From assembly GCA_013289195.1 (NCBI GenBank), contig JABDAI010000050.1:1-8864 (forward strand): 8,864 bases of DNA. Reading direction: 5' to 3'. Below, piece after piece: positions 1 to 6,732 of the stretch (position 1 is its first letter; every line of letters starts with the position of its first letter). Source of the stretch: Verrucomicrobiota bacterium. GTDB taxonomy: Bacteria > Verrucomicrobiota > Verrucomicrobiae > Opitutales > CG1-02-43-26. A program made the position numbers and the translations under genes. The notes beneath the pieces were generated by a model. It searched no databases. It was not told the DNA's origin and worked only from the letters and a program-made list of their open reading frames with translations.

Positions 1-5
1 AATAG

Positions 6-137
6 CAGGTCAAAGATTGCTCTGAACTAAATGATTTCAAAGCCGAAATAGCAAAAAAATTCTTGATAGAGACTGGGTACTTAGTTCCAACGCCCGAGTA
101 TCCTCCTTTACCAGCTGCTTACTTGCAACAAAAGTAG
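6..137 (+). pseudogene. 3' end of an unidentified rightward gene, apparently broken
   Basis: Reading from base 6 gives 43 sense codons ending in TAG at 135-137. The composition looks like protein: acidic and lysine-rich at first (motif FKAEIAKKF), then a proline/tyrosine-rich end (PTPEYPPLPAAYLQQK). No ATG occurs in this frame, and an in-frame TAG sits at 3-5, so the visible stretch cannot be the uninterrupted end of a longer gene in the same frame. The other two rightward frames are open over the first bases (to stops at 23-25 and 28-30), so a frameshift close to the left edge could link this tail to a gene outside the window. It converges on the M48 peptidase gene with a 10-nt gap. I do not recognise the family. 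A chance open stretch in AT-rich DNA is possible. Confidence 0.35.
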
Positions 138-147
138 TTGGAAAAGA

Positions 148-1713
148 TTAAGGTTTATCGAAGACCTTTACCATACTCAATGCCATTTCATTTTTGGGAT
201 CTATACGTAAACATTCATCAAGGGAAGTTTTACAGGCTTTTAAATCATTTTCAAAAAATGCTATTCGCGCAGATACGGCATGATAATCAGGATCTTTTAC
301 TTCCATTTTATTTAAGGCGTTTTGCCAATTTTCGTAAGCTTGTTCATAGTCCTCTTTTCCTTCACAGGTAAGAGCTAAAAGGTAGTAGATCTGAAACAAA
401 TCGCTGTCTGAGGAATCAAATTTTTCTAAAGCCAATTTAAAATTTTTTTCTGCATCATCAAATTTATGAATTTTGAACTCAGATAGGCCAAGTTCAAAAT
501 ACTCAAGACTTGATTTTTCTGTGCCACCATTATTGTCTGATAAAGATTGTTGTGAAATAGTTTCTGCAGAAGCTGCTTTTAGTTGATCGAAGTGAGGAAT
601 TAATTGCACTGCAAACATAAGACAGAAAATAAGTCCCACAACAAATGGGAAAGAACGTACAGAACTTACTGAAAATAAAGCAAAGCAATAGGCGAGGGAA
701 TGCCGTTTCACCATGCGATCTTTTTTCTTTGTAGTAATTTGGATTAAATCATCGACGCGTTTTGAAAGAGTTGGATAGCCTGATAGGATTTCATGAAGGC
801 TAACAAAAAACCCTCTATGATTATAGTGCTGCTGTGCAAAGACTTTTGGGTTCAATTCCTTATATAAGGTTTTTCCTCCTGCTAATGTTAGCATTGCATT
901 GATAGAAGCATCTAAACTTTTACTGACAAATACACCGTAGCGATCACATGAGCTTTCGCAAGCTCTGCTATAGGCGGGGGCTAAAATAGGACAGAGTAAA
1001 CCAGGCATTATTAAAATTTGTTTTGTGATATGCTTTCTTTGAATATGACCTAATTCATGTCCGATAATAAATAGTAATTCCTTTGAATTAGATCCCCAAG
1101 CTTCTACTATATCTCCATATAAAACGACGAAGTCCCTTGAGCTATGACGCGTAGCAAAGGCATTTAAAAATCCTCCCGATTGTAAAATGTAAATACTTGG
1201 AATATTTTTCAACCCTAACCTATTACAAGCATCCAAGAAATTCTTATATAACTCGGGCATTTGATTTTCATTCACTTCTACTGCCTCAGCTTTTAGATAA
1301 GCCACCAATAAGCCATTCACAAGCCATACAAAGAAGAAAACTATAAGCATTATTGGAATTGCAATAATCGAAACTGCGAGCGTACACCAAACCAAAATTG
1401 AAAAAATTAGAAGGAAGAAATAGTATTTCTTTTCTTTTTTAAGAATGAGATCTGTAAATGTTAAGTCAACATTTTGAGGTTTTAATTTTTCACTGATTTC
1501 ATCAAGGAGCTCACTGGTAATTTGTTTTATTTCCTTAGATATTTTTTGATACTGTAATCCCTTAATTAGATTATTAATTTCAAAAAGTATTTGTAGCTCT
1601 GAGTCTCCTTTATTAAGGATTTCTTTGATCCTTATTGCTTCATCGGCAAGTCCTTCATCTTGAAGCATTTTAATGTATTCATTAATTTTTAAAAAAATTT
1701 CATTAAATTCCAT
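148..1713 (-). CDS. Membrane-bound M48-family zinc metallopeptidase with C-terminal TPR-like repeats
   Basis: The 521-residue protein is a likely membrane-protein quality-control protease of the HtpX/Ste24 (M48) type. A charged helical N-terminal part (about 1-95) precedes a hydrophobic hairpin at about 97-140. The zinc site is HELGH at 219-223, with the third ligand probably E253 in a CESSCD context, which fits the M48 ExxxD motif. YPTLSKRV near 313 resembles the region after the active site in this family. A further membrane segment lies at about 354-374, followed by two or three TPR-like helical pairs (about 401-512). Basic clusters at 92-96 and 329-338 suggest a cytoplasmic catalytic domain and TPRs on the far side of the membrane. 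This combines an HtpX-like membrane layout with BepA-like C-terminal TPRs. ATG at 1713 is supported by AAGGAA four bases upstream. The stop is TAA. The substrate is unknown. Confidence 0.88.
   Translation of the reverse strand: MEFNEIFLKINEYIKMLQDEGLADEAIRIKEILNKGDSELQILFEINNLIKGLQYQKISKEIKQITSELLDEISEKLKPQNVDLTFTDLILKKEKKYYFFLLIFSILVWCTLAVSIIAIPIMLIVFFFVWLVNGLLVAYLKAEAVEVNENQMPELYKNFLDACNRLGLKNIPSIYILQSGGFLNAFATRHSSRDFVVLYGDIVEAWGSNSKELLFIIGHELGHIQRKHITKQILIMPGLLCPILAPAYSRACESSCDRYGVFVSKSLDASINAMLTLAGGKTLYKELNPKVFAQQHYNHRGFFVSLHEILSGYPTLSKRVDDLIQITTKKKDRMVKRHSLAYCFALFSVSSVRSFPFVVGLIFCLMFAVQLIPHFDQLKAASAETISQQSLSDNNGGTEKSSLEYFELGLSEFKIHKFDDAEKNFKLALEKFDSSDSDLFQIYYLLALTCEGKEDYEQAYENWQNALNKMEVKDPDYHAVSARIAFFENDLKACKTSLDECLRIDPKNEMALSMVKVFDKP
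150..168. terminator. Possible short bidirectional hairpin at convergent gene ends
   Basis: Bases 150-156 (AAGGTTT) can pair with 162-168 (AAGACCTT region) around a 5-base loop, with one G-T wobble. The hairpin lies at the junction of the convergent left-edge fragment and the M48 gene and includes the last M48 codons. Neither strand has a good uridine run directly after it, so it is a weak terminator candidate. Confidence 0.2.
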
Positions 1714-1717
1714 AATT

Positions 1718-1723
1718 TTCCTT
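1718..1723 (-). promoter_or_regulatory. Shine-Dalgarno sequence of the M48 peptidase gene
   Basis: On the minus strand AAGGAA lies four bases before the ATG at 1713. It is the clearest ribosome binding site directly ahead of a start codon in this window and fixes the start of the peptidase. The other leftward and rightward genes mostly lack such a motif. Confidence 0.65.
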
Positions 1724-1777
1724 ATTTTTCAGTCACATCAACATTTCTTTGAATATTAAAAAGATCCAAAAAATTTG

Positions 1778-1814
1778 ATTATCACATTGGTATAACATTT
1801 TTAATAAATGTCAA
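1778..1814 (-). promoter_or_regulatory. Candidate promoter elements for the M48 peptidase gene
   Basis: On the minus strand a perfect TTGACA (1809-1814) lies upstream of an extended -10-like TGTGATAAT (1778-1786), about 65 bases before the peptidase start. The gap from TTGACA to GATAAT is 25 bases, too long for both to serve one classic housekeeping promoter. The extended -10 could work alone, or TTGACA could pair with the poorer TATACC 14 bases downstream. In DNA this AT-rich such matches arise easily by chance. Confidence 0.25.
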
Positions 1815-2040
1815 ACATTTGTTTCCAAAAAAAGAGCTTCGCATAAATTCCAAAAATGGCAATTATTCGAGAGCTTTCAATTTGATCAAATAAATTAATT
1901 TAGATTTTATGCACTTTACTGACAGCAGCAAATTTCTTTTTTGCTTGTTTCTTTTCCAGGAGTAGGACCAGCGTCATTAAAAGTGAAAAGCGCCAGTGAT
2001 ATCTCCAATTGCTAGCATTATTAGATTATCCAATTTCTCT

Positions 2041-2060
2041 GGGAAGAACGAAAGCTTCCC
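2041..2060 (-). terminator. Weak hairpin downstream of the 376-residue membrane protein gene
   Basis: GGGAAG and CTTCCC form a perfect 6-bp inverted repeat around an 8-base loop, shortly after the TAA at 2104-2106 of the leftward gene. Position and GC-rich stem fit transcript ending or 3'-end protection. The leftward strand continues AGAGAAATT rather than with a uridine tract, so it is not a canonical intrinsic terminator. Confidence 0.25.
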
Positions 2061-2103
2061 ACCTTGTATAGAAATGTTTTTAATTTATCCAATGTTTCAA
2101 CAA

Positions 2104-3234
2104 TTAAGAATATATAAAACTTCCTATTATATAGAAATTGACAATTGTTGCATATAAATACAACAATGGACATAATATGTTATTATTAAAAACGATAAAA
2201 TTATGAATTGATGGATGATGTTTTTCAAAGCTCACTAGCGGTGATAACATAAATGTAGATATAGCAATTATCAAAGTTGCATAGGCTAATGCATATATGT
2301 ATGTACTGGATATCACATTAATGCCTACACACACACCCACTATTCCAAAAAATCTCTGAACGCTGGTTGTAATTATTGTTAACTCCTCATTAAATTGCAT
2401 GAATGTTAAATAATTTACAGTTATCTCACATAGTTTTTTCTTTAAGCTACAATCAGGAATAACTGTAATCAATTTAAATAGAGCGTTAATATATTCTATT
2501 TTATAATTAGCCGCAAAGGCACTACCGAGATTATCTAAACATTCTCGCCATGAATATTCTTTAGATAATTTCAATAAATGATTTAAAGCAATTTTATAAG
2601 ACTGCAATAAGGATTCTATTTCTTTTGTTGCAAAAATTTTTAGGGATATTTTACCTTCACTGTATTTTTCTAGAAGATTTAATAGTTGTTCAGTAGGCGA
2701 TGGATTTTCATCGGGCTTCTCGCTATAAACCTCAATGAGATCAGTTATATACTTATGATAACAATTTAATATTCTATTAATTGTCTCCAATTTATCACTT
2801 TTTGAAAATTGAGACTGAATAATTTTTTCGATAAGATCATTAAAAAATAGATCTGGACAGTTTCCTACATAATTAACAATACCGAAAGATTTCTCCTTTG
2901 CTACCAAGAGTAAATTCAATATGCCAGATTTGACATCGCAATGATTGTCAACTAATTTCTTTAGCATTTGTTGATATTCGTTTTCATCTTCGATCTTTGC
3001 ATCGCCACGTATCTTAACCAATTCAAAACCTAGACGAATTGTTGTTTCATAATCTTTGGAATTACCCTTCTTTATTAGATTAAGAACACTACGCATTTGT
3101 AAACACTTTCTCTCAGTAAGTTCTTTATCAGTCAACTTAATCCGAGGTGAGGGTGTGTAAACACATTGATATAAGGTTCTTATTACACCAAGAGGTTTAG
3201 TATAATAGGCATAAATGGAATCAATTGAAATCAT
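2104..3234 (-). CDS. Unrecognised helical protein with C-terminal membrane hairpin
   Basis: I do not recognise this 376-residue protein. Residues 1-290 look mostly alpha-helical, soluble and rich in Lys, Glu and Leu, with no signal peptide and no catalytic motif I can name. A nearly unbroken hydrophobic stretch at about 294-333 could form two membrane helices joined by a tight turn near ISSTY (309-313). After a charged loop with FEKHH (336-340), a third hydrophobic segment spans about 352-374 and ends the protein. A large soluble domain plus a membrane hairpin recalls Inc-type or other host-membrane-inserted effectors, but that is shape only, with no homology seen. ATG at 3234 is the only usable start in the open frame and lacks a Shine-Dalgarno motif. 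The gene lies 64 bases downstream of lnt on the same strand, with its own possible -10. Stop is TAA. Confidence 0.75.
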   Translation of the reverse strand: MISIDSIYAYYTKPLGVIRTLYQCVYTPSPRIKLTDKELTERKCLQMRSVLNLIKKGNSKDYETTIRLGFELVKIRGDAKIEDENEYQQMLKKLVDNHCDVKSGILNLLLVAKEKSFGIVNYVGNCPDLFFNDLIEKIIQSQFSKSDKLETINRILNCYHKYITDLIEVYSEKPDENPSPTEQLLNLLEKYSEGKISLKIFATKEIESLLQSYKIALNHLLKLSKEYSWRECLDNLGSAFAANYKIEYINALFKLITVIPDCSLKKKLCEITVNYLTFMQFNEELTIITTSVQRFFGIVGVCVGINVISSTYIYALAYATLIIAISTFMLSPLVSFEKHHPSIHNFIVFNNNILCPLLYLYATIVNFYIIGSFIYS

Positions 3235-3264
3235 AGGTTTTTGATGAAAATTTAATTTTAGAAA

Positions 3265-3270
3265 ATTATA
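3265..3270 (-). promoter_or_regulatory. Candidate -10 box upstream of the 376-residue membrane protein gene
   Basis: On the minus strand a perfect TATAAT lies about 30 bases before the ATG at 3234, in the short gap after lnt. No good -35 sits at 16-18 bases; the nearest TTCAAT is 21 bases upstream. It would give a leader of about 20-25 bases without a ribosome binding site, allowing transcription independent of lnt. A chance match in AT-rich DNA is a real alternative. Confidence 0.3.
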
Positions 3271-3298
3271 GTTTATCGTCTTCCTTATAAAATTGAAG

Positions 3299-4915
3299 TC
3301 AATGAAATTTTAAATGCGATCTAAAAGGTTTAATAAAGCTTTGAAAGCTTAATAAGCGTAGTTCAAATAAAATCAACAAAAACATGATTATCAAAATAGC
3401 GTAAGGAAAGCACCATCCAAAGTGCTGGTAGATGGTTTTGTTTAAATTTCCAGGCAAAATAGAAACTGCACGGAAACCTTTTTTGTATAAAGAGATCTCG
3501 CTTCCGTTTAGAAATTTCCCATTTGAGAGAAGAGTAAATGAAGGGCCTGAGTTGCTAAGACGAATCATGGGTTTTCGATTTTCTATTGTTCGGTAATACA
3601 TTACCGAAGCATGAACTTCTGAAGCTTTAGTAGGACCAAAATTAGTATCGTTATCTAAGGAAATGAATACATTGCCTCCTTTGATTGCAAATTTGCGGAC
3701 AAAATTAGGGAAAATGCCATCATAGCAAATGAGCGGTATCAGGCGCAATTTATTTCCTAACTCAATAAAATCCGTTTTATCGCCTGGGGTCAATTGTCCT
3801 ACCAAAGGGAAAATTTTCCTAAGAAAAGGAAATTGTTTTTCGCCAGGAAGGAATTCAGAAAAAGGAATCAATTTTATTTTATGATACGGATAGGAGACTT
3901 CATTGTCTTTGATTAAATATAAAGTATTTTGCCCATCCATAAAAGGATTTTTGCTTAAACCACTCCATGGATACATGGTCACAAAAACAAAAGGAGTATC
4001 GTAACTTTTGCGTGTAAAATCATGTATCGCTTCTCGAACCCCATCGTGGTGATGGTAGGGTATATCTAGCGGTGTTTCAGGCCAAACGATTAAATCTAAT
4101 TTTTTCTCCTCTTCAATGAGTTTATCAGTAAAAGATATAGCTGTGGAAAAATCATTGATTTTTTCATCTGGAGATAAATAGTCACCAAATAATGAAGAAA
4201 GATCTGAGCCAGGTAAATTCGGTTGGACGTAGCCTATTTTTATAAAATCATTTGCTAGAGATTTTTTATAAAGAGTTTCATATTGATTGAATCTTAAGTA
4301 GCCATAAGCAAAAATAAAAAAGAAGATGGCAAGCAAGTTCATCCAAACATAAAAAGGAAGCCATCTTTTATATATTAAATTTAACAAACCTTTTACAATA
4401 AGTCCATTAACCCAGATAATCATAAAGTGGACTAAGTGGCCGCCTCCAATATCAGCAATTTGAGTTAATATTGGGATCCGATAGAAGCTCATGGAAAGAT
4501 CCCCAGGAAAAGGAACAGGCCATAAAGCTACAAAAGAAGATAAAAGGGCCGCCACTTTGAACGGTCCCCAAGCTCCACGGAATAATTGAAAGCGAGGTAC
4601 GAGATAACCCGTGACAATATAGGGGACAGCGCTAATAAGAATGCACAAAAACAAAAGAGTTATTGTTAGCCATTTTGAAAGCTGTAAGACAAAGTCTAGA
4701 TAAGAATAGAGCCAATAGATTGCTCCAAACGAAAAACAAATTCCGTAGCTAGTCCAGCCCAGGCAAGAAAGTTTGGGTTGTGAATTTAAAAGAAATATTA
4801 TCGGGACCATGCTAACCCAAGCTAACAGAGGACACGGACCACCAGGAAAGGCCAGATTGAATAAAATTGCAGAAATTATTCCTAAAAAAATTGCTAAAAG
4901 TGGACTACCGACCAT
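3299..4915 (-). CDS. lnt: Apolipoprotein N-acyltransferase Lnt
   Basis: Lnt is the inner-membrane enzyme that moves an acyl chain from phospholipid to the N-terminal cysteine of diacylated lipoproteins, the last maturation step. Numbering from the ATG at 4915 (538 residues, close to the usual 500-540): several hydrophobic helices fill about 1-210, a nitrilase-like domain about 225-490, and a closing membrane helix about 500-524. Active-site counterparts are visible: E280 in VWPETP, K346 in YHKIKLIPFSEFLPGE with E354, and C397 in LICYDG. They match E267, K335, E343 and C387 of the E. coli enzyme. The residue after Cys-Tyr is Asp399, where E. coli has Glu389. The frame stays open upstream to 5014, and a TTG at 4945 would add 10 residues; I prefer the ATG, which begins directly at the first membrane helix. 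Neither start has a good Shine-Dalgarno motif. Stop is TGA. Confidence 0.93.
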   Translation of the reverse strand: MVGSPLLAIFLGIISAILFNLAFPGGPCPLLAWVSMVPIIFLLNSQPKLSCLGWTSYGICFSFGAIYWLYSYLDFVLQLSKWLTITLLFLCILISAVPYIVTGYLVPRFQLFRGAWGPFKVAALLSSFVALWPVPFPGDLSMSFYRIPILTQIADIGGGHLVHFMIIWVNGLIVKGLLNLIYKRWLPFYVWMNLLAIFFFIFAYGYLRFNQYETLYKKSLANDFIKIGYVQPNLPGSDLSSLFGDYLSPDEKINDFSTAISFTDKLIEEEKKLDLIVWPETPLDIPYHHHDGVREAIHDFTRKSYDTPFVFVTMYPWSGLSKNPFMDGQNTLYLIKDNEVSYPYHKIKLIPFSEFLPGEKQFPFLRKIFPLVGQLTPGDKTDFIELGNKLRLIPLICYDGIFPNFVRKFAIKGGNVFISLDNDTNFGPTKASEVHASVMYYRTIENRKPMIRLSNSGPSFTLLSNGKFLNGSEISLYKKGFRAVSILPGNLNKTIYQHFGWCFPYAILIIMFLLILFELRLLSFQSFIKPFRSHLKFH

Positions 4916-5005
4916 GAACTCTAAGATGCCTAAATTAAAGATCAAAGCAAGCTCTGATAGTATGAACGTGGGATGAGTTCTCGAGAAAAAGTTTTTAAAA
5001 AAAAG

Positions 5006-5033
5006 TTGACCATATCAAAAATTGTTTAAGAAT
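5006..5033 (+). promoter_or_regulatory. Candidate promoter of the FG-GAP protein gene
   Basis: TTGACC (5006-5011) is followed after 16 bases by AAGAAT (5028-5033, four of six matches to the -10 consensus), about 30 bases before the ATG at 5063. It lies in the roughly 150-base divergent gap shared with the leftward lnt gene, whose own promoter I could not pick out. The -35 match is good and the -10 mediocre. Confidence 0.3.
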
Positions 5034-5062
5034 GATTTTTTATCGTCTTAGTTAAATCATCC

Positions 5063-6724
5063 ATGTTATTTTTTATGAAATTTTTTTTAAAGTTTAGAAT
5101 GAGGAACGCTATTTTAGCGTGTGTTTGTATTAGCATTTTTGTTAGAGCCGCCTATAGTGAAGAGCAATTTGAAAATTTTCCTGCAGTTTTTTATCTTGCA
5201 AATCTAAATGGGACGAATGGTTTTACTATTAATGGCATTAATCCAGACGACCAGAGTGGTTGTTCTCTCCGTGGAGCAGGAGACGTCAATGGAGATGGTT
5301 TTAATGATATCATAATTGGTGCTTGTATTAGTGGCGACTCTCCAGGCCAAAGCTATGTAATATTTGGTAGTAATAAATCATGGCCTACAAATATTAATCT
5401 TGCTAGTCTCGATGGTAATAATGGTTTTACTATGAGCGGTGCATTCTTAAACAATGGTCAGAGTGTAAGCGGAGCAGGGGATATTAATGGAGATGGAATA
5501 GAGGATTTCTTAAGTGCTGGTTCTGCAGCAAGTTCAGTAATATTCGGTAGTATAGAGCCGTGGCCTGCAGTAATGGATCTTAGAAAACTTGATGGAAAGA
5601 ATGGTTTCCAAATCAAGGGCATTGAAAGGTCGAATGGACGGTTTTTTGTAAGTGAAGCAGGAGATGTTAATGGAGATGGAATCGATGATATCTTAATTGG
5701 TGATCAAAGATATAATAACTGGGCTGGGCAAAGCTATGTAGTATTTGGAAGTGAAGGGCCGTGGTCTGCAGTAATAAATATTTCAAGTCTTAATGGGACA
5801 AATGGATTTGCTCTTGATGGCATTCACTCAGGTGATTACAGTGGCGCTTCAGTAAGTGAAGCAGGGGATGTCAATGGAGATGGAATAGATGATATCTTAA
5901 TTGGTGCCGAAGGTGCCAATATTAAAGCAGGGCAAAGTTATGTGATATTTGGTAGTAATAAATCATGGCCTGCGATAATAAATCTTGGTACTCTTAATGG
6001 CACAAATGGTTTTATCCTTAATGGTGTTTCAGGTGAAGTTTTTGAGTCTATTTCAGTCAGTAGAGCAGGAGATGTTAATGGGGATGGTATAGCTGATGTT
6101 ATAATTGGTTCGGTTGGCTCCGCCCTTGGTACGAATCGAAGAGGTCAAAGCTATGTGATTTTTGGTCGCAAAAAAATGTGGCCTTCATCTATCAATCTTG
6201 CTGATCTCGATGGTAATAATGGTTTCATTATTAATGGCGCTCAGCCAGATGATCGCAGTGGAGTTTCTGTAAGCGGTGCAGGAGATGTTAATGGGGATGG
6301 AATTGATGATATTTTAATTGGGGCACCACAGGCTAATGGTTCTGTCGGTCAAAGCTATATAATCTTTGGTAATAATAAGTCATGGCCCCGAGTGATAGAT
6401 CTTGCTGCTCTTAATGGCCATAATGGTTTTACTATGAATGGCCGTGCTTATGGATATACTGGTGAGACTGTAAGTGGCGTAGGTGATATTAATGGAGATG
6501 GAATAGATGATATCTTAATTGGTGCTCCAAAAATTGGTAATAATGTAGGTCAAAGTTATGTAGTATTTGGATCTTATGTGCCCAAGCCTCCCTCGTCTCC
6601 CCCTAGTAATACTCCTTTGATACTCGGATTGTCCTTAGGGATAGGTGGCGGAATATTGTTGACGATTGGTGGTTATTGTGGATATCAACATTGTTATCAT
6701 GGTGATTACGAACAGGTACAATAA
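5063..6724 (+). CDS. Exported FG-GAP (integrin alpha-like) beta-propeller protein with one C-terminal transmembrane helix
   Basis: The 553-residue protein resembles the head of eukaryotic integrin alpha chains, a fold used for binding proteins or sugars. A signal peptide ends near AYS (about 30-32). Seven repeats of 61-71 residues carry a calcium-site DxNGDGxxD motif beginning at D74, D140, D201, D269, D337, D408 and D475. Six also carry GQSY[VI][VI]FG; repeat 2 has a shortened SSVIFG version. WPxxI[ND]L and L[ND]GxNGF link the repeats. Seven copies are what a closed seven-bladed propeller needs. A proline/serine linker (507-516) leads to a membrane helix (about 518-538) and a short tail with C539 and C544. 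C67 and C87 could form a disulfide in blade 1. ATGs at 5063, 5075 and 5099 are all possible and none has a Shine-Dalgarno motif; the third gives the neatest signal peptide. Ligand unknown. Confidence 0.9.
   Translation: MLFFMKFFLKFRMRNAILACVCISIFVRAAYSEEQFENFPAVFYLANLNGTNGFTINGINPDDQSGCSLRGAGDVNGDGFNDIIIGACISGDSPGQSYVIFGSNKSWPTNINLASLDGNNGFTMSGAFLNNGQSVSGAGDINGDGIEDFLSAGSAASSVIFGSIEPWPAVMDLRKLDGKNGFQIKGIERSNGRFFVSEAGDVNGDGIDDILIGDQRYNNWAGQSYVVFGSEGPWSAVINISSLNGTNGFALDGIHSGDYSGASVSEAGDVNGDGIDDILIGAEGANIKAGQSYVIFGSNKSWPAIINLGTLNGTNGFILNGVSGEVFESISVSRAGDVNGDGIADVIIGSVGSALGTNRRGQSYVIFGRKKMWPSSINLADLDGNNGFIINGAQPDDRSGVSVSGAGDVNGDGIDDILIGAPQANGSVGQSYIIFGNNKSWPRVIDLAALNGHNGFTMNGRAYGYTGETVSGVGDINGDGIDDILIGAPKIGNNVGQSYVVFGSYVPKPPSSPPSNTPLILGLSLGIGGGILLTIGGYCGYQHCYHGDYEQVQ
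5183..6571 (+). repeat. Seven tandem ~200-bp repeats encoding FG-GAP blades
   Basis: The gene body is a direct tandem repeat with a period of 183-213 bases. The codons for the first Asp of the calcium motif start at 5282, 5480, 5663, 5867, 6071, 6284 and 6485. Stretches such as GGAGATGGAAT followed by a GATGATAT block recur almost unchanged in several copies, so similarity is retained at DNA level and not only in protein. Such arrays can gain or lose units by recombination. Repeats 1, 2 and 5 have diverged most around the calcium motif. Confidence 0.85.
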
Positions 6725-6727
6725 CCA
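6670..6727. terminator. Inverted repeat spanning the convergent gene ends
   Basis: TGGTTATTGT (6670-6679) is a perfect inverted copy of ACAATAACCA (6718-6727), 38 bases apart, with G-T pairs possible on either side. The right arm includes the stop codon of the FG-GAP gene and most of the 8-base gap to the leftward gene. The loop contains a smaller imperfect hairpin (6681-6698). It could mark a shared transcript end, but neither strand has a T-run after it, so chance is possible. Confidence 0.25.
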
Positions 6728-6732
6728 TTGAA

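Larger units (their letters stand above)
1714..2103. other. Gap of about 390 bases without a convincing gene
   Basis: The gap separates two leftward genes. It holds the ribosome binding site and candidate promoter for the peptidase at its left end. Minus-strand stops are frequent. The longest open pieces are only 25-31 codons and overlap in different frames around 1916-2011, which fits either chance or remains of a decayed gene. A perfect 6-bp inverted repeat (2041-2060) lies 37-56 bases past the stop of the next gene, but no T-run follows it. I found no RNA gene or repeat family. Confidence 0.6.

Noticed and set aside
138..371. 77-residue open frame on the plus strand
   Set aside because: It lies opposite the M48 peptidase C-terminal TPR-like region, with no protein-like features of its own.
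3336..3350. Perfect inverted repeat AAGCTTT-G-AAAGCTT as a terminator of lnt
   Set aside because: It lies inside the lnt coding sequence, has a one-base loop and no following T-run; it is explained by codons near the C-terminus.
4773..4976. 67-residue open frame on the plus strand
   Set aside because: It is antisense to the N-terminal membrane helices of lnt and has no ribosome binding site or domain.
5108..5122. Lipobox-like ILAC in the FG-GAP signal peptide
   Set aside because: The hydrophobic core before the Cys would be far too short, Leu at -2 is atypical, and a normal AYS cleavage site follows.
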